From the NCBI GenBank assembly GCA_020349885.1, contig CP070701.1:115120-179119 (forward strand): 64,000 nt of DNA, given 5' to 3'. Below the pieces are notes generated by a model that was not told the DNA's origin, did not search any database, and saw only the letters and a program-made list of their open reading frames with translations. Shown here one piece after another: positions 17,210 through 25,699 of this stretch. This stretch comes from Acidobacteriota bacterium (GTDB lineage Bacteria; Acidobacteriota; G020349885). The stretch's first letter is position 1; each line of letters starts with the position of its first letter. Position numbers and translations under genes: made by a program.

Positions 17210-18283
17210 ATGGACGTTCTCGTAACGGGCGGGGCGGGCTTCATCGGCTCCAATTTCGTCCGCCACTTGCTGGCCCGTACGCGCGCCCATCGCGTGGTCA
17301 ACCTCGATAAGCTCACCTACGCGGGCAATCTGGAAAGTCTGAAGGACGTCGAGGCGCGCTGGGGGGCTGGGGCGAAGCGGCCGCGCTACGCCTTCGTCCG
17401 GGGCGACGTCTGCGACGGGGCGCTCGTGGAGCGCCTGCTTTCGGGAAAATGGAAGGCCGCGCGCTGGAAGCCGCGGCCCGTCGGGGCCGTCTTCCACTTC
17501 GCGGCGGAAAGCCACGTGGACCGGAGCCTCCGCGACGCGGCGCCGTTTCTTCGCACGAACGTGGTGGGCACGCACGCCCTCCTCGAGGCGGCGCGCCGCG
17601 CGCCCGCGCTGCGACGGTTCCTTCACATCTCGACCGACGAGGTCTACGGCTCGCTCGGGCCGCGGGGGAAGTTTTCCGAAAAGAGCCCCCTTGCGCCGCG
17701 GAGCCCCTACGCCGCGAGCAAGGCGGCGGCGGACCTGCTCGTCCAGGTCTACGTGCACACGCACGGCGTTCCGGCCGTCATCACGCGCTCCTCGAACAAC
17801 TAGGGCCCGTACCAGTTTCCGGAGAAATTCATTCCCCTGATGGTGACGCGCCTTGCGAAGAATCGAAAAATTCCCGTCTACGGCCGTGGGCTGAACGTCC
17901 GCGATTGGCTTTACGTGGAGGACCACTGCGAGGCGCTCATGAAGGCGTTCCGGAAGGGCGGGGTGGGGCGCGTCTACAACATCGGCGGGCGGTGCGAGCG
18001 CCGCAACATAGACGTCGCCCGCCGGGTGCTGCGCATAATGGGAAAACCGGAGTCGCTCTTGCGCTTCGTGGCGGACCGCCCCGGGCACGACTTCCGCTAC
18101 GCGCTCGACGTGCGGAAGGCGGAGCGGGAGCTGGGGTGGAAGCCTAGGACGTCGTTCGCCGTGGGGCTGCGGAGGACCGTTGAGTGGTACGAGGAAAATT
18201 CCTCCTGGATCAAGCACGTCGCGTCGGGGGCCTACCGGAAGTATTTTAAAGAGATGTACGGCTGGCGGGGCATGAACCTTTGA
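17210..18283 (+). pseudogene. rmlB: dTDP-glucose 4,6-dehydratase interrupted by an amber codon
   Basis: Converts dTDP-glucose to the 4-keto-6-deoxy sugar used for rhamnose and related sugars. The frame is continuous over 357 codons except for TAG at 17801-17803 (codon 198). It lies in the conserved RSSNN-Y-GPYQFPEKFIP motif, exactly where Tyr (TAC or TAT) is expected. Before it are the NAD site TGGAGFIGS (6-14), STDEVYG (141-147) and YAASK (Tyr167, Lys171). After it the whole C-terminal substrate domain is intact and in frame. One base change therefore splits the gene: a recent nonsense mutation, a sequencing error or suppressed amber. TAG is used as a normal stop elsewhere here. Without readthrough the 197-residue product lacks the sugar-binding domain. 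Confidence 0.85.
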
Positions 18284-18307
18284 TAGGGCGTATAAAAGGT
18301 GACGAAG

Positions 18308-18370
18308 ATGAATTTTTCCGTTAGAATGGTTATGTTGTTGCTCCCGTTGCTTCTCGTTGGATTGTTGTAG
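18308..18370 (+). CDS. possible hydrophobic micro-ORF
   Basis: A 20-codon frame, MNFSVRMVMLLLPLLLVGLL then TAG, encodes little more than one hydrophobic helix. It ends 30 bases before the ankyrin gene, whose own N-terminus is also a membrane helix. No clear ribosome site. It could be a small membrane peptide, a leader peptide or a truncated copy of the anchor sequence. Low support. Confidence 0.2.
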   Translation: MNFSVRMVMLLLPLLLVGLL

Positions 18371-18400
18371 CCTTAACCGTGGAAAGGTGGTCCTGAACCC

Positions 18401-20422
18401 ATGAAGAAATTAAAAAAACTCGCTATTGCAGCAGGCTTCGTTCTGGTCGTTTTCCTGATGGTCTTCTTTTTGGTTGCCTATTTCTTGGGCGGGACCGCCT
18501 TGATGTCAGCGGCACATTTTGGTCAGACAAAGGCGGTGAAGTTCTGGATTGCTGCGGGCATGGACGTGAACGCGAAGGACGAAGACGGCCGGACCGCCCT
18601 GATGGCTGCGGCGGATAGGGGCCATGCGGAAACGGTGGAGGCTCTCATTGACGCGGGCGCGGATGTGAGCGCGAAGGACAAAGACGGCCGGACCGCCCTG
18701 ATGCTTGCGACGTTGGCCGCTTTGCGATCGGAGTTATTAATAAGCCGCACCGACCACGCGGTTGCCCTGATGAAGGAGGCATACAAGGGCTATCCCGTTG
18801 CGGTGAAGGCCCTAATTGATGCGGGCGCGGATGTGAACGCGAAGGATGAAAACGGCCAGACCGCCCTGATGTTTGCGGCATGGAAGGGCCACGCAGATAT
18901 GGCGAAAGCCTTGCTTGAGGCGGGGGCGGACGTGAGCGCGAAGAACAAAGACGGCCTGACCGCCCTGATGGCTGCTGCACAGGAAGGCCACACCGAGATG
19001 GTGAAGACCCTGATTGCCGCGGGGGCGGACGTGAACGCGGAGGACAAGGACGGCGTGACCGCCCTGATGGCTGCGGCACAGGAGAGTCACACCGCGACGG
19101 TGAAGGTTCTGATGGACGCGGGCGCGGACGTGAACGCGGAAAACGAAGACGGCATGACCCCCTTGATGCTTGCGGCATGGATGGGCGGCGCCGAGACGGT
19201 GATAACCCTGATTGAGGCGGGGGCGGGTGTGAACGCAAGACACAATGACGGCCAGACCGCCCTGATGGGGGCCGCGCGGAAGAGCCACACCGGGACGGTG
19301 AAGGTTCTGATTGATGCCGGCGCGGACGTGAACGCGGAAAACGAAGACGGCGTGACCGCGCTGATGCTTGCAGCACGGGAGAGTCACACCGGGATTGTAA
19401 AGGCCCTGATTGAGGCGGAGGCGGACGTGAACGCAAAGGCCGAAGACGGCGCGACCGCCCTGATGGGGGCGGCATTCGAAGGTTACACCGAGACAGTAAA
19501 GGCTCTAATTGACGCGGGCGCGGACGTGAACGTGGAGGATAAAGACGGCAAGACCGCCCTGATGATTGCGGCGCTGGGGGGCCACACCGGGATTGTGAGG
19601 ACCCTGATAAGGGCGGACACGGACGTGAACGCGGAGGACAAAGACGGCGTGACCGCCCTGATGCGTGCGGCACAGGAGAATCACGCCGGGATTGTGAAGG
19701 CCTTGAGAAGGGCGGGCGCGGACGTGAACGCGGAGGACAAAAACGGCCAGACCTCCCTGATGTTTGCGGCAGAGAAGGGCCACACCGAGGCCGTGAAGGC
19801 CCTGATAAGGGCAAGAGCGGACGTGAACGCGGAAAACGAAGACGGCGTGACCTCCTTGATGCTTGCGGCATGGATGGGCGGCACCGAGACGGCGAAGACC
19901 CTGCTTAGAGCGGGTGCCGACGTAAACGTGAAGCCCAAAGACGGCTGGACTGCCCTGATGGGGGCGGCATTGGGGGGCCACATCGAGGCGGTGAAGACCC
20001 TGATTGAAGCGGGCGCGGACGTGAATGCGGGAGACAAAGACGGCCGGACCGTCCTGATGGCTGCGGCACAGGAGAGCCACGCCGGGATTGTAGAGGCCCT
20101 GATTGCCGCGGGGGCGGACGTTAACGCGAAGGCCGAAGACGGCGTGACCGCCCTGATGGGGGCAGCGTTCGAGGGCCACATCGAGGCAGTAAAGGCTCTG
20201 ATTGCAGCGGGCGCGGACGTGAACGCGAAGGACAAATACGGCGAAACCGCCTTGATGGCCGCAGCACAGGAAGGCCACACCGAGATGGTGAAGGCCCTGA
20301 TTAATGCGGACGCGAACATGAACGCGAAAAACAATGACGGCGTGACCGCACTGATGTGGGCGACAAAAGGCGGCCACACTGAGATTGTAGAGTTCCTCGA
20401 ACGGGCCGAAGCAGGGGAATGA
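18401..20422 (+). CDS. membrane-anchored ankyrin-repeat protein (19 repeats)
   Basis: 673 residues. After a basic start (MKKLKKLAIAAG) one membrane helix covers about 10-28. The rest is 19 ankyrin repeats of 33 residues with consensus DG-TALM-AA-GH-E-VKALI-AGADVNA; only repeat 3 carries an insertion (around ALRSELLISRTDHAVALMKE). DNA repeats are also close (about 99 bases), so the array may expand or contract by recombination. There is no enzymatic domain. The helix plus basic N-terminus predicts a periplasmic, membrane-tethered solenoid for protein binding. It sits between rmlB and the first polymerase-like gene, in the same orientation, but a role in glycan assembly is only inferred from position. 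Confidence 0.85.
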   Translation: MKKLKKLAIAAGFVLVVFLMVFFLVAYFLGGTALMSAAHFGQTKAVKFWIAAGMDVNAKDEDGRTALMAAADRGHAETVEALIDAGADVSAKDKDGRTALMLATLAALRSELLISRTDHAVALMKEAYKGYPVAVKALIDAGADVNAKDENGQTALMFAAWKGHADMAKALLEAGADVSAKNKDGLTALMAAAQEGHTEMVKTLIAAGADVNAEDKDGVTALMAAAQESHTATVKVLMDAGADVNAENEDGMTPLMLAAWMGGAETVITLIEAGAGVNARHNDGQTALMGAARKSHTGTVKVLIDAGADVNAENEDGVTALMLAARESHTGIVKALIEAEADVNAKAEDGATALMGAAFEGYTETVKALIDAGADVNVEDKDGKTALMIAALGGHTGIVRTLIRADTDVNAEDKDGVTALMRAAQENHAGIVKALRRAGADVNAEDKNGQTSLMFAAEKGHTEAVKALIRARADVNAENEDGVTSLMLAAWMGGTETAKTLLRAGADVNVKPKDGWTALMGAALGGHIEAVKTLIEAGADVNAGDKDGRTVLMAAAQESHAGIVEALIAAGADVNAKAEDGVTALMGAAFEGHIEAVKALIAAGADVNAKDKYGETALMAAAQEGHTEMVKALINADANMNAKNNDGVTALMWATKGGHTEIVEFLERAEAGE

Positions 20423-20452
20423 CGGGAAGACCGAAGTAGTTCAATAGCTGAC

Positions 20453-20487
20453 GGTCAATGGTCGACGGTCCCTTTTGACCATTGACC
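20453..20487. repeat. perfect 11-base inverted repeat
   Basis: GGTCAATGGTC (20453-20463) and GACCATTGACC (20477-20487) are perfectly complementary around a 13-base loop. The element lies between the ankyrin gene and the polymerase-like gene. There is no T-run after it, so it is not a classical terminator; a regulator site or a small repeat element is possible. Confidence 0.7.
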
Positions 20488-20550
20488 AAGGCTTCTTAAC
20501 GTGCCGATAAAAGTTTTTTTGTTCCCGAAACTCCGGCGGGGCATGCGGGC

Positions 20551-22308
20551 ATGAGGCGGAAGTATATGGAAAAATGGCTGCGCTGGGGCGTCTATGCGCT
20601 CCTGTGGTTCGCGCCGCTCGCCTTCGCCTCGGTCGAGCTCTGGGCGCGCGCCGTGCTCGTCTCGGTGAGCGTGGGCATGTTCGGGGCGTGGCTGCTCATG
20701 CAAGCCTGGGTCGTCAGGGAAGGTGAGCAGGCGCGCTATCGCGCCGAGTGGCGGGAGCTGCGGGCGCTCGGCTGGAGGAAACGCCTCTGGGCGCGCCATC
20801 CGCGGCTGGCGCGCGCTCTCCAGCACCTCACGAGAGGGCGGTTTCCTTCGCGCAAGACGCTGCCGGATGAGCCGGTGCACGTTTACCGCCTCCAGAACTA
20901 CACCTACTGCGCCGGGCGCCGGTTTCTTCGCACGGGCGCGGAACTCCCGCTTCTCCTGTTCTTCGGCCTTTTGATTTTTCAGCTTCTGCCGATGCCTCCC
21001 GTGATGATGAAGATCGTCTCCCCGGGAACGTACCGCCTCTATGCGCAGACGCTTCCGGGCTACGGAACGGGCGCCGTCGTATGGGAGCCCGTGATTGCGG
21101 AAGGCCGCTGGCTTTCTCTGGGCCTTCCGAAGAACACGGATGAGCTCTGGAAAGAACTGGAGGTCGAGGAGGGGAGCGAGCCGCCGGACGCCGGATCCGT
21201 GGAGGCATGGCGGTTTTCCGACTGGCTGCCCCTGAGCGTCTATCCGGCGGCGACGCTGCGGGACGGCCTGCTGGTGGTGTCGCTCGGGATGGTATTCTTC
21301 CTATGTTTGCAGCTTTTTCCGACGTTCGAGCGGGCAAGGTGGGTGCTTTTCCACCTCGTCGGCTCGGGATTTGCCGTGGCTTTTGTCGGCATACTGCAGC
21401 ACGTGAGCGGCACGAGGCATCTCTACGGCTTTCGTGAAATTCCCTACGGTTTCATGGGCCCTTTCGTCAATCCCAATCACTTCTGCACCTTGATGGAACT
21501 GGTCTTTCCCGTCGCGCTCGGTTTTGTGTTTATCAATTTTATCCCTCCGGAGCAGAAGCATTTTCGCGTAACCCCCGACGGGGCGTCGGTGGTGCGGCGG
21601 CGCCGGAAAAAGCGTGAATTCACTCCGAACGATTTCGCCAAGAGCTTCTGCTTCTGCTTTTTGACGGTGGGGATGCTCGTCGCCGTGGGGCTTGCCCGCT
21701 CGCGGGGCGGGCTTCTGGTTACGGCATGGGGGCTGGTTTTGTTTGGACTGCTTTTCGTGATGTATCTGCAGCGCGGGCAGGGACCTTCCGTTACCGTCAT
21801 CGTCGTGATGGTAGGCTTGTTGGTGGCCCTGAGCCTGGGGGCGATTGTCTATCTTGGCTGGGAGGAAGCGCTCGTCCAGGAAGCCAGGCAGATTGACCTC
21901 ATGCACTTCGGCGAGGAAAAGCGTTTTTATTTGTGGCATGACGTCTGGAAGGGGATCCAGGAATTCCCTTTATGGGGCGCGGGATGGGGGACTTTTCGGA
22001 CCATCTTTCCGTACCGCAGAACGGTGCCTGGGGAGCGGAGCATTGCCGAACACGCCGAGTCCGATATTTTGGAAATCGGCCTGGAAGGCGGCCTCGCGGC
22101 ACTCGGGCTCTTGGGCTGGGCTATGGCCGCGGTAGCGATGCGCAGCAAGGTGCGGCTTTCGCCCCTCCATGCGGGTCTGGGGGTGGGACTGGCGAACGTG
22201 CTGTTCCATAGTGTCTTCGATTTCCCGCTTCGCATTCCCGCCGTGTCGTTTGTGTTTTCGGTCACCGCGGCCATTTCCGCGTCCCTGGGAAGGGTGCAAG
22301 AAGAATGA
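20551..22308 (+). CDS. O-antigen ligase/polymerase family membrane protein
   Basis: 585 residues with about 10-12 membrane helices in two blocks. The Wzy_C/WaaL-type region lies in the second half: LARSRGGLLVTAWGLVLFGL, then a large periplasmic loop ending in EFPLWGAGWGTFRTIFPYRR and HAESDILEIGLEGG, the classic ligase/polymerase pattern. An unusually long hydrophilic stretch (about 50-115) separates the first two helices from the rest. It probably polymerises or ligates lipid-linked glycan in the periplasm. It overlaps the next gene by ATGA. A second family member occurs at 44465-45901, and which of them is polymerase or ligase cannot be told from sequence. Confidence 0.78.
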   Translation: MRRKYMEKWLRWGVYALLWFAPLAFASVELWARAVLVSVSVGMFGAWLLMQAWVVREGEQARYRAEWRELRALGWRKRLWARHPRLARALQHLTRGRFPSRKTLPDEPVHVYRLQNYTYCAGRRFLRTGAELPLLLFFGLLIFQLLPMPPVMMKIVSPGTYRLYAQTLPGYGTGAVVWEPVIAEGRWLSLGLPKNTDELWKELEVEEGSEPPDAGSVEAWRFSDWLPLSVYPAATLRDGLLVVSLGMVFFLCLQLFPTFERARWVLFHLVGSGFAVAFVGILQHVSGTRHLYGFREIPYGFMGPFVNPNHFCTLMELVFPVALGFVFINFIPPEQKHFRVTPDGASVVRRRRKKREFTPNDFAKSFCFCFLTVGMLVAVGLARSRGGLLVTAWGLVLFGLLFVMYLQRGQGPSVTVIVVMVGLLVALSLGAIVYLGWEEALVQEARQIDLMHFGEEKRFYLWHDVWKGIQEFPLWGAGWGTFRTIFPYRRTVPGERSIAEHAESDILEIGLEGGLAALGLLGWAMAAVAMRSKVRLSPLHAGLGVGLANVLFHSVFDFPLRIPAVSFVFSVTAAISASLGRVQEE

Positions 22309-23675
22309 GTCGCAAAGCGCTGTTTTCCGCGGCGGTTTTGCTGGGCGTCGCGGCGGCGGCTTACGCGGTCGTTGCCGATGCATGGGCACACCATCTGGGA
22401 CGCAAGCACTTTGTCGCAGGGGAGCAGGACGTTTCGGAGGAGCACCATGCCAAGCTGCGGCTTGCCTCGCGGCTGGCTCCGTGGGACGGGGTTTTAAAAA
22501 AGCGGGCGTCGGACCTTGCCTTTGCTTTCGGAGAGAATCGTCCTCGCGAGAGATTCGAATGGTGGCAAGAGGCGGAGCGCGGCTACGTGCGGGCGTGGCG
22601 GCAAGCGCCGGGGCACTATCTGACGGCCTGGGCCCTTGGCGATATGGCCTTTCGGGCGGCACCGGAAGTCATAGCCCCATGGCATCAGGGCTACGGCGCC
22701 GCCGTGGCTTTATTTCCCGTCCACTCCGTGCTCCGGAAAGAGTTTGCCATCCGGCTCTGTGAAGCTTCCCTGGTGCTCACGGAGCACGGCGATTTCCCCG
22801 GGGCCAGGCAACTTCTGCGGGAATCGGAGCGGCTAATTCGCGTCGCGTTCTGGCAAACGCTTGCGCGGGGAGCGCTCTGGCTGGCGGAGAGGGCAGGCGA
22901 GGAGGACTGGACGCTTTTTCGAAAAGCTCTCGACGAAGTGGCTCAGGCGTCAAAGCAGGAATCCGACGCTCTCCAGCTGAAGGCGAAGGAATTTTTCCTC
23001 AAAGAGGCGCGGAAAGCCGTGGCGCTTGAGAAATGGGAACAAGCCAGGCGGTGCTTTGACCTGGCGGGGGTCTGCAGCCCGCAGATTGCACCCTATTTGC
23101 GCTGGCTGGATACCCGGTATGCGGCGCATCGGGAAAAAATTTGGGGCGGGAAACCATATGTTACTTTAGAAGATTTTGAAACCCAGCCGGTGCTGCGTTT
23201 TTGGCGCGGGGGATGGCGTGACGCGGAAGTCAAGGCGCGCCGCATCTCGCCTCCCGGCTACCGGAGTTCCCGAAGTGAAGAGGTGCTTATTCAACATCAA
23301 GTTGAGGATTCTCAATGGCGGGCGTATTGGAAGTCCGTTGACGTTCGACTCTTTCCGGAAGACCGTGTTCGCCTCGTCGCTTATGTGCGTATGGAGGGGG
23401 AATGCGCTTTGCCGGCGATTTTGATGCTTTACGTGCGTCTCAAGTTTCCGGAAAAATGGATAGGCTCTCCTGCAAGCGGGCCTGAGGCTGACGAAGACGC
23501 AGGAGGCGGCTGGAGACGTGTTGAGTTGGAGGATGTCGTAGGGGGTTTGACCGAGCGGCATGTTACCAACCGCGAGGAGCCGCTAAAGTACGTCAAGATT
23601 TTCTTTTGTGGAGTTGCCGTCCGTGGGCATTGCCCCGCCGTGCGTGTGGATGCCCTGGAGGTGCACCTGATCTAG
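22305..23675 (+). CDS. exported protein coupled to the polymerase-like gene
   Basis: 456 residues, not assigned to a named family. One N-terminal hydrophobic segment (ALFSAAVLLGVAAAAYAVV) suggests a signal anchor. Residues about 30-270 are helical and TPR-like (KLRLASRLAPWDGVLKK, EARKAVALEKWEQARRCFDLAG). The last 180 are beta-rich, like a carbohydrate-binding or galactose-binding-type fold (VTLEDFETQPVLRFW, VRLVAYVRMEGECALPAILMLY). TPR plus beta-sandwich fits a periplasmic partner of the polymerase whose stop codon it overlaps (ATGA). That pairing is inference from coupling. Confidence 0.6.
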   Translation: MSRKALFSAAVLLGVAAAAYAVVADAWAHHLGRKHFVAGEQDVSEEHHAKLRLASRLAPWDGVLKKRASDLAFAFGENRPRERFEWWQEAERGYVRAWRQAPGHYLTAWALGDMAFRAAPEVIAPWHQGYGAAVALFPVHSVLRKEFAIRLCEASLVLTEHGDFPGARQLLRESERLIRVAFWQTLARGALWLAERAGEEDWTLFRKALDEVAQASKQESDALQLKAKEFFLKEARKAVALEKWEQARRCFDLAGVCSPQIAPYLRWLDTRYAAHREKIWGGKPYVTLEDFETQPVLRFWRGGWRDAEVKARRISPPGYRSSRSEEVLIQHQVEDSQWRAYWKSVDVRLFPEDRVRLVAYVRMEGECALPAILMLYVRLKFPEKWIGSPASGPEADEDAGGGWRRVELEDVVGGLTERHVTNREEPLKYVKIFFCGVAVRGHCPAVRVDALEVHLI

Positions 23676-23677
23676 CG

Positions 23678-25696
23678 ATGTGCGGGATCGCGGGAATCTT
23701 TAAATTTCGGAAAGGCGATGCCGAGATTACGGAATCACTTTTGGAGCGCATGCGAGACACCATGGTGCATCGCGGCCCCGACGGCGCCGGCGTGTGGCGC
23801 TCCCCGGACGGCCGGGTCGGGCTGGCGCACCGGCGGCTGAGCATCGTTGACCTTTCCGAAGCGGGCGCCCAGCCCATGGCCAGCGCCGACGGCGCGCTTT
23901 GGATTGCCTATAACGGCGAGGTGTACAACCACGCTGAGCTTCGAACCGAGCTCGAGGCCGGAGGTTACCGCTATCGGTCGCGTACGGATACCGAAACCCT
24001 ACTCTACGCCTACGACCGATGGGGCCTCGAGTGCGTGCGTCGTCTTCAAGGGATGTTCGCCTTCGGCTTGTGGGACGCGCGCAGGAGGCGTCTCTGGCTT
24101 GTCCGCGACCGCATCGGCATCAAGCCCCTTTACTACACCTTCACGGGCGGCCAGGTGTTGTTTGCCTCCGAGATCAAGGCGCTGCTTGAGCATCCGCAGG
24201 TTTCGCGCGATGTGGACCCGACGGCACTGTATCACTATATGACGCTCTACACCGCGCCGGCGCCGCTCACCATGTTCAAGGGGATCTACAAGCTGCCCGC
24301 CGGGCATGCCATGGTGGTTGAGGAAGGCCGGGATCCACGCGTTTACCACTACTGGGATCCCATCGTGCCCCGCGAGCGCTTCGAGCGGGCATTTCGCGAG
24401 TCGGGGGAGCCGGGCGTCGAGGCGTACTGCACGAAGGAAATCCGACGCCTTCTGTCCGAATCCATCGAGAAGCGCATGATGAGCGACGTGCCGTTCGGCG
24501 TGTTCCTGAGCGGAGGCATCGACTCGAGCACCAACGTGGCTCTCATGGCGCGCCTGATGGACCGCCCCGTGGACACCTTTACCGTCGCGTTTAAGGACAA
24601 TCCGCAATACAACGAACTGGAATACGCGCGCCGCATCGCCCGCGAGTTCAAAACGAACCATCACGAGGTTCTCATTGGCGAGAGCGACCTTCTGGAGTAT
24701 CTTCCGGACCTCATCTACCACCAGGACGAGCCGATCGCCGATCCCGTCTGCGTGCCGCTCTATTATGTGTCGAAGCTCGCGCGCGACAACGGCACCATAG
24801 TGATTCAGGTGGGGGAGGGAAGCGACGAGCAGTTCTGTGGCTACCCGTGGAACGTCATCTTTCAGCGGATACATGAAGGCCCCTGGAAGTGGTTCCGCAG
24901 GCTGCCGCGGGCGGTGCGCGTCCCGGCGGCGCATATGGCGCTGCTTGCTTCGCGTTCGCGCTGGACGGGAAGGCGGTGGATGCCCGCGTTTGGCGCCGAA
25001 CTCGCCATGCGGGCGGCCTACGACCAGGAATTATTCTGGGGCGGCGCCATTGCTTTCCTGGAAACCGCCAAACAGCGCTACGTGAACAAGGACGCGTTCG
25101 GGAATGGGGTCACGGTGCCGTATTTTCAGGGCTTGGGAGATTCTTTTCTCGGCAATCATCAGCACCTCTCGTCGGCCACGGTGGTCGGAGCCCTCGCCGA
25201 CCATCTGCGCCGCGAGAAGCCGGAAGCCGATTTCCTGGAGCAGATGATTTATATGGAGCTCAAGCACCGCCTGCCGGAGCTTCTGCTCATGCGCGTGGAC
25301 AAGATTACCATGTCCACATCGGTTGAGGCCCGCGTTCCGTTCCTCGACCACGCGCTGGCCGAGTTCACCATGAACATTCCGCCGGCGCTCAAGATTCATC
25401 ACGGGGAAACGAAGCACATCCTCAAGAAGGCCGTCGAGGGCCTGATTCCCAACGACATCATCTATCGGCGAAAGCAGGGCTTCGCCGCGCCGGTGGACGC
25501 CTGGATGGACACGGAGCTTGGTCGGGAGATGCGCCATACGTTTCAAACGACGCGGTTTCGGCGGCGGGGCTTTCTGCGCTTCGACCGCGTGGACGCCGAG
25601 ATGAAGGGGCCCTCTTCGCGCCGCGACAGTTCCGCGTATTGGATTTTGTTCAACTTCCTGAAGTGGTACGACCGCTGGATTGAGGGGCAGACGTAA
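23678..25696 (+). CDS. asnB: glutamine-dependent asparagine synthase-like amidotransferase
   Basis: 672 residues with two domains. The N-terminal Ntn glutaminase begins MCGIAGIFKF, so Cys2 is the nucleophile, and includes RGPDGAGVW and YNGEVYNHAEL. The C-terminal synthetase has the PP-loop FLSGGIDSS near 275 and VEARVPFLDHALAEF. It starts 2 bases after the previous stop; a longer frame upstream lacks family similarity and would destroy the Cys2 requirement. In polysaccharide loci such enzymes often amidate sugar acids or glycan substituents rather than make free asparagine; that is inference. A second, more canonical copy lies at 36040-37929. One change stands out: the usual GGDGGDE appears here as GEGSDEQF. 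Confidence 0.85.
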   Translation: MCGIAGIFKFRKGDAEITESLLERMRDTMVHRGPDGAGVWRSPDGRVGLAHRRLSIVDLSEAGAQPMASADGALWIAYNGEVYNHAELRTELEAGGYRYRSRTDTETLLYAYDRWGLECVRRLQGMFAFGLWDARRRRLWLVRDRIGIKPLYYTFTGGQVLFASEIKALLEHPQVSRDVDPTALYHYMTLYTAPAPLTMFKGIYKLPAGHAMVVEEGRDPRVYHYWDPIVPRERFERAFRESGEPGVEAYCTKEIRRLLSESIEKRMMSDVPFGVFLSGGIDSSTNVALMARLMDRPVDTFTVAFKDNPQYNELEYARRIAREFKTNHHEVLIGESDLLEYLPDLIYHQDEPIADPVCVPLYYVSKLARDNGTIVIQVGEGSDEQFCGYPWNVIFQRIHEGPWKWFRRLPRAVRVPAAHMALLASRSRWTGRRWMPAFGAELAMRAAYDQELFWGGAIAFLETAKQRYVNKDAFGNGVTVPYFQGLGDSFLGNHQHLSSATVVGALADHLRREKPEADFLEQMIYMELKHRLPELLLMRVDKITMSTSVEARVPFLDHALAEFTMNIPPALKIHHGETKHILKKAVEGLIPNDIIYRRKQGFAAPVDAWMDTELGREMRHTFQTTRFRRRGFLRFDRVDAEMKGPSSRRDSSAYWILFNFLKWYDRWIEGQT

Positions 25697-25699
25697 ACC

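Noticed and set aside
17801-17803. Programmed amber readthrough or recoding (pyrrolysine-like) in rmlB
   Set aside because: No recoding element or pyl gene is visible and TAG serves as an ordinary stop elsewhere in the window; mutation or sequencing error is simpler.
16034-18217. Minus-strand frame of more than 700 codons across potC, the antiterminator gene and rmlB
   Set aside because: It crosses a strong plus-strand promoter and three well-supported genes, and its composition is that of an antisense shadow.
18401-20422. Regular about 99-base direct repeats, CRISPR-like at first glance
   Set aside because: The repeats are in frame, encode ankyrin units without unique spacers, and no cas genes are near.
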